A DNA stretch of 64,000 nt from Roseovarius sp. A-2 (GCF_002072155.1 NZ_BDIY01000019.1:23239-87238), one strand, 5' to 3'. Numbered from the stretch's first letter, positions 8,062-17,430 are shown. Translations and numbers: made by a program. The notes: generated from the letters alone by a model not told the origin.

Positions 8062-9108
8062 TCATGTTACGCTGATCCGGGGGTTGAGATAGACATATCC
8101 GATATCCGATATCAGTTGCGTCACCAGCACGACAACGACGGACACCACCGACACGGCGAGCAGCAGCTCGATATCGTTGTTGCTCGCCGCCTGAACCAGC
8201 GTCCAGCCGAAGCCCTTGTAGTTGAACAGCGTCTCGACGATCACCACGCCGTTCAGCAGCCACGGGAATTGCAGCATGATCACCGTGAAGGGTGCGATCA
8301 GTGCATTCCTCAGCGCGTGTTTCATCACGATATTGGGGAAACTCACCCCCTTGAGCCGGGCGGTGCGGATATATTGCGCGGTCATCACCTCGGCCATCGA
8401 GGCGCGGGTCATCCGCGCGATATAGCCCATCCCATAGAGCGCGATGGTCAGCACCGGAAGAAAGAAATTCTCGAAGGTCGGGTTCTCCATCGCGCTGGTC
8501 GCCGTGCCCTTGAACCATCTGAGGCCCACGGCGGTGCTGGCGAAGACCGCGATGAACAGCACGCCCGAGACATATTCCGGCGTCGCCGTGGTGGTGATCG
8601 CTAAGGTCGAGAGCGTCCGGTCGGTGCGCGAGCCTTCACGCATCCCCGCCATGACGCCCAGGATCAGCGCCGATGGCACCATCAAGAGCATCACCCAGAA
8701 CATCAGTCGTCCGGTCAGTGCCAGCTTTTCGCCGATGATCTCGCCCACGTCCTTCTTGAACACGGTGGAATGGCCCCAATGGCCCTGCAGGATGCCGCAG
8801 AAACGCGGGGCCTCTTCGGCTGGCGTGTCGGGGCCGATGCAACGCCCGCGCAGGGTGCCGTCCTCGGCCTGGGTTGTCCAGCCGGGCAACACGCCCATCC
8901 ATTGCCCGTATTTGACCGGCAGCGGCTCAAGATAGCCGTTGCGCCCGAGATAGCTGGCTACCTCCTCATCGGTCATGCGGAAATTGCCCTGTGTCTTGGC
9001 CAGTTTTTCGAGATTGGGATAGAGGTTCGTCAGGAAGAAGACGACAAACGTCAGGCATAGCGCAGTCAGGATCATAACCCCGAGCCTGCGCAGGATAAAC
9101 ATGGCCAT
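8062..9108 (-). CDS. Dipeptide/oligopeptide ABC transporter permease (DppB type)
   Basis: Inner-membrane permease of 348 residues with the DppB-type N terminus (MFILRRLGVMILTALCLTFVVFFLTNL), a large periplasmic loop, then the BPD_transp_1 core with the cytosolic coupling segment (TRASMAEVMTAQYIRTARLKG is the EAA-type region) and GVVIVETLFNYKGFGWTLV near the end. The start at 9108 follows a G-rich GGGGGGCG; ATG 9102 is also possible. It is first in the operon with the DppC permease and fused ATPase. No periplasmic binding-protein gene is nearby; the next gene upstream is ald. Confidence 0.88.
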   Translation of the reverse strand: MAMFILRRLGVMILTALCLTFVVFFLTNLYPNLEKLAKTQGNFRMTDEEVASYLGRNGYLEPLPVKYGQWMGVLPGWTTQAEDGTLRGRCIGPDTPAEEAPRFCGILQGHWGHSTVFKKDVGEIIGEKLALTGRLMFWVMLLMVPSALILGVMAGMREGSRTDRTLSTLAITTTATPEYVSGVLFIAVFASTAVGLRWFKGTATSAMENPTFENFFLPVLTIALYGMGYIARMTRASMAEVMTAQYIRTARLKGVSFPNIVMKHALRNALIAPFTVIMLQFPWLLNGVVIVETLFNYKGFGWTLVQAASNNDIELLLAVSVVSVVVVLVTQLISDIGYVYLNPRISVT

Positions 9109-9234
9109 TTTTCGCCCCCCGTTGGCGTTTTCAGAAAACGCTAGTCTACAGGGCGCGGTCGGTCCAGCATCATTTGCGACACGGATAGTCGTTTTGCGTC
9201 CCCGCACCGGGCGGATCGAGGACGCAGAACACGC

Positions 9235-10347
9235 TCAGAGCAGCGATTTGGGATCGACGGTCTCGATCCCGAGCGCTTCGCCCACGGCGGCATAGGTCAA
9301 CTGGCCCGCGTGAACGTTGAGGCCGTTGAGCAGATGCGGATCCTCGGCGCAGGCGCGTTTCCAGCCCTTGTCGGCAAGCGCCAGCATGAACGGCATCGTG
9401 GCGTTGCCAAGCGCCAGCGTTGACGTGCGCGCGACGGCGCCGGGCATGTTGGCCACGCAGTAATGCATGATGCCGTCGACCTCGTAGATCGGATCCTGGT
9501 GCGTGGTGGCTTTCGAGGTCTCGAAACAGCCCCCCTGATCAATCGCCACATCCACCAGCACCGCACCGGGTTTCATCATCGCGAACTGATCGCGGCGGAC
9601 CAGCTTGGGCGCGGCGGCGCCGGGGATCAGCACCGCACCGATCACCATATCGGCGAGCGGCAGCAATTCCTCCAGCAGGCCGACTGAGGAATAGCCGGTC
9701 TTGAACGTGCCGCCGAATACATCATCCAGATAGCGCAGCCGCGGCAACGAGCGGTCGAGCACGGTGACATCCGCGCCCATGCCCGCCGCGATCTTGGCGG
9801 CATGCGTGCCCACCACGCCGCCACCGATCACGATGACACGGGCCGGGCCCACCCCGGGCACGCCGCCCATCAGCACACCGCGCCCGCCATTGGCCTTTTG
9901 CAGCGTCCATGCGCCGACCTGCGGGGCAAGGCGGCCGGCGACCTCGGACATCGGCGCCAGCAGCGGCAGGCCGCCCGAGCGGTCCGTCACCGTCTCATAG
10001 GCAATCGCGGTGCAGCCCGACGCCAGCAGATCGCGCGTCTGCGCCTCATCGGGGGCGAGATGCAGGTAGGTGAACAAAAGCTGCCCCTCGCGCAGCATCT
10101 TACGCTCGGCGGCCTGGGGCTCCTTGACCTTGACGATCATGTCGGCGGTTGCGAAGATCTCGGCGGCGGTGTCGATGATGGTGGCACCCGTGGCCTCATA
10201 GGCGGCGTCGTCAAAGCCTGCGCCGATGCCCGCGCCCGCCTGAATGATCACCTCGTGACCATGGCTCACGGCTTCCTGCGCGGCATTGGGTGTCATGCCG
10301 ACGCGAAATTCCTGGGGTTTGATTTCCGTGGGGCAGCCGATTTTCAT
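9235..10347 (-). CDS. ald: Alanine dehydrogenase
   Basis: NAD-dependent L-alanine dehydrogenase (L-alanine to pyruvate and ammonia), 370 residues, cytosolic. The start MKIGCPTEIKPQEFRVGMTP is canonical and preceded by GGAGGAGAA. Family elements are VKVKEPQ (substrate lysine region), FTYLHLA (catalytic histidine region), the dinucleotide fold at IGGGVVGTHAAKIAAGMGAD and the C-terminal HYCVANMPGAVARTST. It is divergent from an Lrp-type regulator, the usual arrangement for Lrp/AldR-controlled ald. The 126-base gap to the downstream permease suggests separate or read-through transcription. Confidence 0.95.
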   Translation of the reverse strand: MKIGCPTEIKPQEFRVGMTPNAAQEAVSHGHEVIIQAGAGIGAGFDDAAYEATGATIIDTAAEIFATADMIVKVKEPQAAERKMLREGQLLFTYLHLAPDEAQTRDLLASGCTAIAYETVTDRSGGLPLLAPMSEVAGRLAPQVGAWTLQKANGGRGVLMGGVPGVGPARVIVIGGGVVGTHAAKIAAGMGADVTVLDRSLPRLRYLDDVFGGTFKTGYSSVGLLEELLPLADMVIGAVLIPGAAAPKLVRRDQFAMMKPGAVLVDVAIDQGGCFETSKATTHQDPIYEVDGIMHYCVANMPGAVARTSTLALGNATMPFMLALADKGWKRACAEDPHLLNGLNVHAGQLTYAAVGEALGIETVDPKSLL

Positions 10348-10437
10348 GTCAAGGTTCTCCTCCGATTGACTTAGCATGAGAATGCCGCAGACAGCGCGCA
10401 AGGCGGTTGAATTTTTCCTCGTCCAGACGGACTTTTT

Positions 10438-10452
10438 GTGAATAATGTTCAC
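10438..10452. promoter_or_regulatory. Dyad in the ald / lrp divergent promoter
   Basis: Perfect inverted repeat GTGAA-TAATG-TTCAC, 91 bases upstream of ald and 35 bases upstream of the divergent regulator gene. Lrp/AsnC proteins bind such imperfect AT-centred dyads, and divergent lrp-ald pairs are commonly autoregulated and alanine-responsive. Assignment as the operator is inference from position and symmetry. Confidence 0.4.
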
Positions 10453-10486
10453 TGGAATTGCATTTGCTTCGAAAGGTCTTGTGCGT

Positions 10487-10945
10487 ATGTCCCTGGATCA
10501 GACAGACCGGCGCTTGTTGCAGGTGCTTCAGCGGCGCGGCCGTATCTCCAATGCGGACCTCGCTGAGGAGGTCAATCTCTCGGCCTCGGCCTGTCACAGA
10601 CGGGTGCAACGGCTCGAGGCGGATGAGTATATCAAGGGATATGTCGCGCTGCTGGATGTTCGCAAGATGGGGGTGCCCGCGACCATATTCGTCGAGATCA
10701 GGCTGAGCACGCAGGCGGATGAGGTTCTGGAGGCGTTCGAGAAGGCGGTGGCGCGGGTGCCGGATGTCCTGGAATGTCATTTGACCGCAGGGGCGGCGGA
10801 TTACATTCTCAAGATCGTCGCCGAAGACACCGAGGACTTTGCCCGCATTCACCGGCAATACCTGACGCGCCTGCCGGGCGTGGCCAAGATGCAGTCGAGT
10901 TTTGCCTTGCGTACAGTCTTTTCCACGACAGCCCTGCCGGTGTGA
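10487..10945 (+). CDS. Lrp/AsnC family transcriptional regulator
   Basis: 152-residue DNA-binding regulator. An N-terminal winged-helix begins LDQTDRRLLQVLQRRGRISN, with NLSASACHRRVQRLEADEYI as the recognition helix. The C-terminal RAM effector domain contains DVLECHLTAGAADYILKIVAEDTEDF. The ATG at 10487 was chosen because the DNA-binding domain starts there. Divergence from ald predicts that it senses alanine or another amino acid and controls ald and itself (AldR-like role). A 10-bp hairpin follows the gene. Confidence 0.9.
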   Translation: MSLDQTDRRLLQVLQRRGRISNADLAEEVNLSASACHRRVQRLEADEYIKGYVALLDVRKMGVPATIFVEIRLSTQADEVLEAFEKAVARVPDVLECHLTAGAADYILKIVAEDTEDFARIHRQYLTRLPGVAKMQSSFALRTVFSTTALPV

Positions 10946-10964
10946 CCGGACGGATATGAAAATC

Positions 10965-10988
10965 GGCCCCGGTGTTTCCACCGGGGCC
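10965..10988 (+). terminator. Hairpin after the Lrp-family gene
   Basis: Perfect 10-bp stem GGCCCCGGTG (10965-10974) / CACCGGGGCC (10979-10988) with a TTTC loop, 19 bases past the stop codon. No T tract follows, so termination efficiency is uncertain. Confidence 0.55.
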
Positions 10989-11160
10989 TACTGGTACGCG
11001 AAACCGTGAGTGGTGTCGCACCTGCACTGAACTCGAACCCAAGTCACTCGTATCTGGAACGCTCAATCCAATTTTATGGTGCAATTATGGAGGAAAAATC
11101 GACGCTTGTCGGGTCAGGAAAACCTTACCTTTGGCATGGAAATGCGGATGATGTTACGTA

Positions 11161-11195
11161 AAAAGGGCCCCGGCGCGGCGCGGCGGGGCCCTTTT
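11161..11195 (-). terminator. Rho-independent terminator of pnp
   Basis: Perfect 11-bp arms AAAAGGGCCCC (11161-11171) and GGGGCCCTTTT (11185-11195) around a GC-rich loop. In the leftward direction the stem ends in a T run, and it lies 16 bases beyond the pnp stop. Its symmetry means it could also stop rightward transcripts. Confidence 0.85.
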
Positions 11196-11211
11196 ATGAG
11201 TGTCAATCGGA

Positions 11212-13353
11212 TCAGGCGTCGTCTTTTTCGCGCGCGTCGGGCTGGATTTCCTCGCCGGTCTGCTGATCGACCATCTTCATCGACAGCCGCACCTTGCCGC
11301 GATCGTCAAAGCCCAGGAGCTTGACCTTCACATCCTGCCCTTCCTTGAGCACGTCGCTCGGATGGTTCAGGCGGCGGTTCTCGATCTGGCTGACATGCAC
11401 CAGCCCGTCACGCTTGCCGAAGAAGTTCACGAAGGCCCCGAAATCGACGATCTTGACGACCTTGCCGTCATAGATCTGGCCCTCTTCCGGCTCGGCCACG
11501 ATTGACCAGATCATGTCATAGGCCTTCTTGATCGACTCGCCGTTGGGCGACGCGATCTTGATGATGCCTTCGTCGTTGATATCGACCTTGGCACCTGACA
11601 CTTCAACGATCTCGCGGATCACCTTGCCGCCCGACCCGATGACTTCGCGGATCTTGTCGGTGGGGATCTGCATGGTCTCGATGCGCGGCGCGTGGATGCT
11701 GAAATCAGCAGCACCAGACAGCGCCTTGTCCATCTCGCCCAGGATATGCATGCGCCCGGCTTTCGCCTGTTCCAGCGCCTGCTTCATGATCTCGGGCGTG
11801 ATGCCCGCGACCTTGATATCCATCTGCAAGGAGGTGATGCCCTCCGCGGTGCCCGCCACCTTGAAATCCATGTCGCCAAGGTGATCTTCATCACCCAGGA
11901 TATCCGACAGGATCGCGAACTCGCCGTCCTCTTCGAGCACGAGGCCCATGGCCACACCGGCCACCGAGGTCTTGAGCGGCACGCCCGCATCCATCATCGA
12001 CAGCGACCCGCCACAGACCGAGGCCATGGAGGAAGAACCGTTCGATTCCGTGATCTCCGAGACCAGACGGATGGTGTAGGGGAAATCGGTCGCGGGCGGC
12101 AGCACCGCCTGAAGCGCGCGCCAAGCAAGCTTGCCATGACCGATTTCACGACGACCCGGAGGGCCCACGCGTCCGGCTTCACCCACCGAATAGGGAGGGA
12201 AGTTGTAATGCAGCAGGAAGTTCGATTTGAAGTTCCCGTGCAGCGCGTCGATGAACTGCTCGTCGTCGCCGGTGCCGAGCGTGGTCACCACGAGGCCCTG
12301 CGTCTCGCCGCGGGTAAACAGCGCCGAGCCGTGGGTGCGCGGAAGCAGGCCGGTTTCACAGACGATCGGGCGGATTTCATCCAGACGGCGCCCGTCGATG
12401 CGGTTGCCGTTCTTGACGACATCGCCGCGCAGGACGACCGACTCGAGCTTTTTCAAGGCCGACCCGAGATTGCCGTCTTCAAGCTGCTCTTCGCTCAACT
12501 GCGCCTTGATGGCCTCTTTTGCAGCAGAGATTGCATGCGTCCGCTCCTGCTTGTCGCGGATGGCAAAGGCGGCGCGCATCTGCTCTTCACCGGCGGCTTT
12601 GACGGCTGCGTAGAGGTCGGAGTAATCCGGCGGGGTGAAGTTGAACGGCTCCTTGGCACAATCTTCGGCCAGCGAGATGATCAGGTCACAGACCGGCTGG
12701 ATCTGCTCATGCGCGAAGGTCACCGCGCCAAGCATCTCTTCCTCGGTCAGCTCATAGGCCTCGGACTCGACCATCATCACCGCGTCCTTGGTGCCCGCGA
12801 CAACCAGATCGAGACGCTGCTCGGGGTTGTTGCGCAGGTTGTGCATGTCGTCGATCTCGGGGTTGAGGATATATTCCCCATCCGAGAAGCCGACGCGGCA
12901 GCCTGCGATCGGGCCCCGGAACGGCGCGCCAGAAATGGTCAGCGCGGCGGAAGTCGCGATCATCGCGACGATATCGGGATCATTGACCAGATCGTGGCTG
13001 AGAACGGTACACATCACCAGCGTTTCGTTCTTGAAACCCGGCACGAAAAGCGGGCGGATCGGACGGTCGATCAGACGCGCGGTCAGGGTCTCTTTCTCGG
13101 TGGGGCGGGCCTCACGCTTGAAGAAGCCACCCGGCACCTTGCCCGCCGCGTAGTATTTTTCCTGATAATGAACGGTCAGCGGAAAGAAATCCATTCCCGG
13201 CTTCTGTTCCTTGGCAAAGGTCACGTTCGCCATGACCGAGGTCTCACCAAGGGTGGCGATCACCGACCCGTCGGCCTGACGGGCGATCTTGCCGGTTTCC
13301 AGTGTGAGCGTTTCCTCGCCCCACTGCATCGATTTTTTCGTCTCTTTGAACAT
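11212..13353 (-). CDS. pnp: Polyribonucleotide nucleotidyltransferase (PNPase)
   Basis: Phosphorolytic 3'-5' exoribonuclease of the RNA degradosome, 713 residues, normal length. It has two RNase PH-like halves (the second with [15 protein letters not shown] and [17 protein letters not shown]), a KH domain ([16 protein letters not shown]) and a C-terminal S1 domain ([29 protein letters not shown]). The start [21 protein letters not shown] is family-like and has AGGAAA upstream; a longer frame to 13443 adds no homologous residues. rpsO, usually directly upstream in alphaproteobacteria, is absent; the next gene upstream is fliP. Confidence 0.97.
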   Translation of the reverse strand: MFKETKKSMQWGEETLTLETGKIARQADGSVIATLGETSVMANVTFAKEQKPGMDFFPLTVHYQEKYYAAGKVPGGFFKREARPTEKETLTARLIDRPIRPLFVPGFKNETLVMCTVLSHDLVNDPDIVAMIATSAALTISGAPFRGPIAGCRVGFSDGEYILNPEIDDMHNLRNNPEQRLDLVVAGTKDAVMMVESEAYELTEEEMLGAVTFAHEQIQPVCDLIISLAEDCAKEPFNFTPPDYSDLYAAVKAAGEEQMRAAFAIRDKQERTHAISAAKEAIKAQLSEEQLEDGNLGSALKKLESVVLRGDVVKNGNRIDGRRLDEIRPIVCETGLLPRTHGSALFTRGETQGLVVTTLGTGDDEQFIDALHGNFKSNFLLHYNFPPYSVGEAGRVGPPGRREIGHGKLAWRALQAVLPPATDFPYTIRLVSEITESNGSSSMASVCGGSLSMMDAGVPLKTSVAGVAMGLVLEEDGEFAILSDILGDEDHLGDMDFKVAGTAEGITSLQMDIKVAGITPEIMKQALEQAKAGRMHILGEMDKALSGAADFSIHAPRIETMQIPTDKIREVIGSGGKVIREIVEVSGAKVDINDEGIIKIASPNGESIKKAYDMIWSIVAEPEEGQIYDGKVVKIVDFGAFVNFFGKRDGLVHVSQIENRRLNHPSDVLKEGQDVKVKLLGFDDRGKVRLSMKMVDQQTGEEIQPDAREKDDA

Positions 13354-13378
13354 CTGTCGTTTCCTAGCTGAGAGCACT

Positions 13379-13395
13379 CCCGGGCGTATCCCGGG
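13379..13395 (-). promoter_or_regulatory. Hairpin in the pnp leader
   Basis: CCCGGG-CGTAT-CCCGGG lies about 26 bases before the pnp start. In other bacteria pnp autoregulates through RNase III cleavage of a leader stem-loop. This short stem is in the right place, but its function is inferred. The rest of the 215-bp gap up to fliP (13354-13568) shows no gene. Confidence 0.35.
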
Positions 13396-13568
13396 TCTCC
13401 CGTTACAATGACGGCCCCATTGCCGCCGACCCCAATCATTCACATGCGCCCAGGGTCAAAGGCATCACGTCTCAGATGCGCGCGCATTACAGGAGTTTGC
13501 TTTGGATTGAAAGCGGCATGTGTCGCGGTCCTCGCGAGGTGCCGGGCGCGGAGATCGTCGCGCCGCGC

Positions 13569-14306
13569 TTACATGTATCCGCGCACCAGGGCCTCGGCAA
13601 GCAGCGTCCAGCCATCAGCGATCACGAAGAACGCGAGCTTGAACGGCAGTGAAACGATGGCCGGCGGCACCATCATCATGCCCATCGACATCAGGATCGC
13701 CGCGATCACCAGATCGATGATCAGGAAGGGCAGGAAGATCAGGAACCCGATCTGGAAGGCCCGCGCGATCTCGGACAGCATGAAGCTGGGGATCAGCACC
13801 GAAAGCGGGGCCTCCGGCCCGCTCGGGATCTGGCTAGCATCGGGGCGCAGTGCCGCCATTGCGGCGAAGGTGTCGGGGTCGAGCCGCTGTGCCATGAAGC
13901 CGCGAAACGGAGTGATGGCGCGGGTAAGCCCCTCGTCCAGTGGGACCGTCTCTTCGAGCAGCGGGGCGATGCCCTGCGTCCAGGCCTCGGAAAAGACCGG
14001 CTCCATCACGAAATAGGTCAAAAAGAGCGCGAGGCTGACGATCAGCATGTTAGGCGGCGATTGCTGAAGGCCGATACCGGTGCGCAGGATCGACAGCACG
14101 GTCACGATGAAGGGAAAGCAGGTGATCATGATGGCGATGCCCGGTGCAAGGCTGAGCACCGTGACAAGCGCGATCAGCTGCACCGTGCGCGCGGTGATCG
14201 AGCCGCCCTCGCCAAACGAGATCGACAGGTCCTGGGCCATCGCGGCGCTCGCGCAGAAGAGCGTCAGCGTGGCGATCAGCCAGACCCGCGCGCGCAGGAT
14301 CGTCAT
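13569..14306 (-). CDS. fliP: Flagellar type III export gate protein FliP
   Basis: Inner-membrane component of the flagellar export gate (FliP5-FliQ4-FliR1), 245 residues. It has a cleavable signal peptide (to about residue 25, AMAQ), then the FliP signature regions: LAPGIAIMITCFPFIVTVLSILR, PPNMLIVSLALFLTYFVM, PSFMLSEIARAFQIGFLIFLPF and the C-terminal SMGMMMVPP with LPFKLAFFVIADGW. It is the last gene of the leftward fliF-fliH-fliN-fliP block; its ATG overlaps the fliN stop (ATGA). fliO is not seen. Confidence 0.96.
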   Translation of the reverse strand: MTILRARVWLIATLTLFCASAAMAQDLSISFGEGGSITARTVQLIALVTVLSLAPGIAIMITCFPFIVTVLSILRTGIGLQQSPPNMLIVSLALFLTYFVMEPVFSEAWTQGIAPLLEETVPLDEGLTRAITPFRGFMAQRLDPDTFAAMAALRPDASQIPSGPEAPLSVLIPSFMLSEIARAFQIGFLIFLPFLIIDLVIAAILMSMGMMMVPPAIVSLPFKLAFFVIADGWTLLAEALVRGYM

Positions 14307-14605
14307 CCGAGGCCGTCCTGAAGATTGGCCACCTCGGTCAGGCGCACGGCGAGCTGACCCGCTTGGTCGCCTTCCATCTCCTCGAGCTGACCGCGCGCGA
14401 TCAGACGTTCGCCGATATAGAGCTCAACCGCGTCATCGACCCGGCGATCGAGCGGCAGCACCGCGTCCTTGCCGAGTTTCAGCAGGTCGCGGATCAGGGG
14501 GCGCGCCTTGCCGACCGAAATCGTGATCTCGATCGGTACGGTGGAAAACGGATTGCTCAAATCCGGTTTGGCCGATGTCGGCGGGGCGGTTGCGGGCTCG
14601 GTCAT
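14303..14605 (-). CDS. fliN: Flagellar motor switch protein FliN
   Basis: C-ring component of 100 residues with the SpoA fold: NPFSTVPIEITISVGKARPLIRDLLKLGKDAVLPLDRRVDDAVELYIGERLIARG spans the conserved core, and the tail is LAVRLTEVAN. It lies between fliH and fliP with ATGA overlaps on both sides, indicating translational coupling. The partner switch proteins FliM and FliG are not encoded in the window. The short N terminus is normal for FliN. Confidence 0.93.
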   Translation of the reverse strand: MTEPATAPPTSAKPDLSNPFSTVPIEITISVGKARPLIRDLLKLGKDAVLPLDRRVDDAVELYIGERLIARGQLEEMEGDQAGQLAVRLTEVANLQDGLG

Positions 14606-15189
14606 GCGATTGCCTTTCTGTTCTCTTCGAAAAAGCCGGAGACGGCGTGCTCGATCGCCCGGAGCACCGAGTCGAGGTTGACCTCCTCCTCGGTCTCGCC
14701 GAAGCGCAGGAAAATCTGGCCGGGGGCCAGGGTGTCGTCCTCGGCAAGGGTGATGTCGAGGCCGGGCAGGGTCTCGGTCAGCGTTTCCATGCGGTTCATG
14801 TCGCCGGGGGCGGCCGCGATCACGATGGGTTGGCGGCCGTGGTCCAGGGCCTTTTCCTGCAGGATTTCGGCCAGACGGGGCGCGAGCGTGTCCTGGCTCA
14901 GGGGGGGCAGGACCGTCGCCACCATCTGTTCGAGCAAAGGGTGCAGGGCATTGAGCACGGCGGCATAGGCTTCCTCATAGGTGAAGGTGAGATCCTGCAG
15001 GTTCTGGGCGAGGTCGGCGGTGATCCTGCGCTCGTCCTCTTTCTGGGATTTGACCGCGTCGTCCCACCCGGCCTGATAGCCGGTCTCGAAGGCGGCCAGC
15101 CGCTCTTCCTCGAGCGAGATATCGGTGATCGAGATCGCGGTGCCGCGCAGGCTCTCGCCGAAATCTTCAAGCAGATGCGCGATTGTCAT
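14602..15189 (-). CDS. fliH: FliH-like flagellar export ATPase regulator
   Basis: 195-residue cytosolic protein placed exactly between fliF and fliN, the usual fliH position. It has an acidic N-terminal helix (ISLEEERLAAFETGYQAGWDDAV), a coiled-coil middle and a FliH-type C-terminal domain ending in IEHAVSGFFEENRK. FliH binds and restrains the ATPase FliI and docks it to FliN. Sequence identity is low, as usual for alphaproteobacterial FliH, so context carries weight. The start at 15189 overlaps the fliF stop (ATGA) and has AGAGGAGAAGG upstream. Confidence 0.78.
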   Translation of the reverse strand: MTIAHLLEDFGESLRGTAISITDISLEEERLAAFETGYQAGWDDAVKSQKEDERRITADLAQNLQDLTFTYEEAYAAVLNALHPLLEQMVATVLPPLSQDTLAPRLAEILQEKALDHGRQPIVIAAAPGDMNRMETLTETLPGLDITLAEDDTLAPGQIFLRFGETEEEVNLDSVLRAIEHAVSGFFEENRKAIA

Positions 15190-16796
15190 CGGGCCTTCTC
15201 CTCTTCCTCGCCTTCCAGCCAACTGCGCAGGATCTCGATGGTTTCCTCCTGCCGCTGGCCGATCAGGTTGCGCAGGCGGGCGACCGGATCGTCGTCCTGG
15301 CCGATCCGCTCGGACGTGTCCGTCGATTTGTCGGAGACCAGCGCAAGTCGGCTGCTGTCGAACTCGCCCTCGTCGATTTCACCAGTGAGCGGGGTTGCCG
15401 CCTCGGGCGCGGCCGGGGCGGCATCAGGCCCGGGCGACGCCTCAAGCCGCGCTGCGGCGGGCGTCGGGGGACGGGCCAGGATGGGCCGCACCACGAAAAG
15501 CCCCAGGATGATCGCCACGAGCGCCAGCACGATGCCCTGGATCAGCGCCATGACGTCAAGCGCGAGCCGGTCGAAGAGCCCTGGCACGGCCAGCGTACCT
15601 GCGGGTTCGAGGGTTTCGAATGTCATCATCCTGAGGGTCAGCACATCGCCGCGTTCGGGATTAAGCCCGACCGCCGAGGCCACCAGTTCGCGCAGTGCGT
15701 CGAGTTCTTCCTGCGGGCGCGGCTCGACCGTGGTTGCGCCGGTCGCATCGGTGTCGGTGATCCCGTTGACCAGCACGGCGACGCTCAGACGCTTGATCGC
15801 GCCCGGCCCCTGGGTGATCTCGCGTTCGGTTGTTGAGACCTCGTAATTCACCCGTTCGCGGGTCTCGGTGTTCTGGCTCGACGAGGTGTTTTCGGCCCCT
15901 GCATCGCCATCGGGCAGGTTCGAGGCCACGGTGACGCCTCCGCCCTGATCGGAGGAGGTTTCCGCGCTTTCCTCGGAATCGGTGCTGATCGCCACCCGGC
16001 TTTCGGGATCGAATCGCCGCTCGCGGATCGCCTCGCTGCGCATCACCGTCTCGAGCGTCACCTCGACCACGGCATTGCCGCGCCCGACCCGCGCCTCGAG
16101 CAGCCGCTCGGCGCGTTGCCGCAGGGCCGCGGCACGATCGTCGGGGGCGTTGGCCGGGGCGTCCTCAACACCGATCAGCCCGCCCTCTGCATCAATGATC
16201 GCGACATCCTCCGGGGCCAGACCCGGCACCGCAGAGGCGACGAGAAACCGCAGCGCGCGCGCATGTTTGGGGCTGATTCCACCCGGTTGCGTCGTCACCG
16301 AAACCGAGGCCGATTGGCGAATGTCGCGCTGAAACGGGTTGTTGCCGGAGGAGGCGAGATGCACGCGCGCGCTGCGGATCGCGGGGTGGGCGAGGATGGT
16401 GCGGGCCAGCTCGCCTTCCTTTGCGCGCCAATAGGCGGCATCGAACATCTGCGATGTGGTGCCGAAACCCGACAGCCCATCGAGCAGCTCGTATCCCTTG
16501 GCGGAGGAGGCCGGAAGCCCCTCTCCGGCCAGGGTCATGCGCAGCGCGTCGCGTTGCGCGCCATCGACGAAGATCGAATCGCCGCGCACCTCATGGGCCA
16601 CGCCGCGCTGTTGCAGCGCTGCGACCACCTCGCCCGCAGCCCCGCCTTCGAGTCCCGCGTAAAGCAGGCTCAACTGCGGCTCCGAGGCCATGCGGGCCAA
16701 CGCCAGGACCGCCCAGAACATGGCGAGGGTCGCCACCCCCACGATCACGCGCCGCCGCATGTCGAGGGAGTGCCAGAGGGTCACAATTTGCTGCAA
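15186..16796 (-). CDS. fliF: Flagellar MS-ring protein FliF
   Basis: 536-residue membrane protein that forms the MS ring on which the basal body assembles. A first membrane segment lies at about residues 17-35, followed by YscJ-type ring-building motifs (PQLSLLYAGLEGGAAGEVVAAL, ARTILAHPAIRSARVHLA), an acidic Ser/Gly-rich linker around residues 270-310, a second membrane segment near 420-450 and an acidic C-terminal tail that normally binds FliG. It is first gene of the leftward block; the divergent fliL starts 123 bases away, with a CtrA-like site between them. Confidence 0.95.
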   Translation of the reverse strand: MQQIVTLWHSLDMRRRVIVGVATLAMFWAVLALARMASEPQLSLLYAGLEGGAAGEVVAALQQRGVAHEVRGDSIFVDGAQRDALRMTLAGEGLPASSAKGYELLDGLSGFGTTSQMFDAAYWRAKEGELARTILAHPAIRSARVHLASSGNNPFQRDIRQSASVSVTTQPGGISPKHARALRFLVASAVPGLAPEDVAIIDAEGGLIGVEDAPANAPDDRAAALRQRAERLLEARVGRGNAVVEVTLETVMRSEAIRERRFDPESRVAISTDSEESAETSSDQGGGVTVASNLPDGDAGAENTSSSQNTETRERVNYEVSTTEREITQGPGAIKRLSVAVLVNGITDTDATGATTVEPRPQEELDALRELVASAVGLNPERGDVLTLRMMTFETLEPAGTLAVPGLFDRLALDVMALIQGIVLALVAIILGLFVVRPILARPPTPAAARLEASPGPDAAPAAPEAATPLTGEIDEGEFDSSRLALVSDKSTDTSERIGQDDDPVARLRNLIGQRQEETIEILRSWLEGEEEEKAR

Positions 16797-16858
16797 GGTG
16801 TTGCCTCCTGATCCGCGGCGTTCTGCCGGTCGATGGGGTCATCATTCGCCGATCAGGC

Positions 16859-16873
16859 TTAACAATCGGTTAG
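16859..16873. promoter_or_regulatory. CtrA-like binding site between fliF and fliL
   Basis: TTAA-CAATCGG-TTAG matches the CtrA consensus TTAA-N7-TTAA with one mismatch. It sits 63 bases upstream of fliF and 46 upstream of fliL. In Rhodobacterales CtrA activates flagellar genes, so control of both blocks from this site is plausible but inferred. The sequence GGCTTAAC here recurs in the flgB/fliI divergent region. Confidence 0.5.
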
Positions 16874-16918
16874 TTTCTCTGGGTCATATTGGCCGCGAGG
16901 CAAGTCGAGGATTTTAGC

Positions 16919-17419
16919 ATGGCGGACGAGGACAAGACCGAAGATCTCCCCGAGGCAGGTCGCAAACGCGGAAAATGGCCGCTGATGCTCGGGCTGGGGC
17001 TGGCACTGGTCGGTGGCGGGGCGGGATTCTACGCAGCGACGTCCGGGCTCTTGCCGTTTTTCCGCGTGCCACAGCAACAGGCCAATGAGGCCGGAGCCGG
17101 GGCGACGGTCGATTTCGGTGATGTGGTCTTTGTTCCGGTCGAGCCGCTGGTGATCTCGCTCAGTCAAGGCGGCGTGACCCGCCACCTGCGCTTTCGCGCC
17201 GAACTAGAGGTCGATCATGGGCAAGAGAGAGACGTCACGCGCCTGATGCCGCGCATCGTCGATGTGCTCAACACCTATCTGCGCGCGCTCAGCCTTGCCG
17301 ACATTGAGGAGCGCGCCGCGCTTCTGCGCCTGCGCGCGCAGATGTTGCGCCGGGTGCAGATTGTCGCTGGGGCGGGCCGGATCAACGATCTTCTGGTGAT
17401 GGAATTCGTATTGAACTGA
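16919..17419 (+). CDS. fliL: Flagellar basal body-associated protein FliL
   Basis: 166-residue inner-membrane protein that surrounds the stator and supports torque. A charged cytosolic N terminus (MADEDKTEDLPEAGRKRGKW) is followed by one transmembrane helix at about residues 21-40 and a periplasmic FliL domain (VFVPVEPLVISLSQGG, LRFRAELEV, PRIVDVLNTYLRALSLADIEER, INDLLVMEFVLN). The ATG at 16919 follows GAGG; an upstream in-frame codon at 16889 adds no recognisable sequence. First gene of the rightward stator/export operon. Confidence 0.93.
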   Translation: MADEDKTEDLPEAGRKRGKWPLMLGLGLALVGGGAGFYAATSGLLPFFRVPQQQANEAGAGATVDFGDVVFVPVEPLVISLSQGGVTRHLRFRAELEVDHGQERDVTRLMPRIVDVLNTYLRALSLADIEERAALLRLRAQMLRRVQIVAGAGRINDLLVMEFVLN

Positions 17420-17430
17420 AAGGGGACGGA

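Noticed and set aside
11010..11070. tRNA-like sequence on the minus strand (GGTTCGAGTTC box, GCACC/GGTGC ends)
   Set aside because: The T stem does not pair, and no proper anticodon or D arm can be folded. At most a decayed tRNA fragment; not supported as a gene.
11692..13371. A 559-codon open frame antisense to pnp
   Set aside because: The sense strand encodes complete PNPase with all domains; the antisense frame is a GC artefact.
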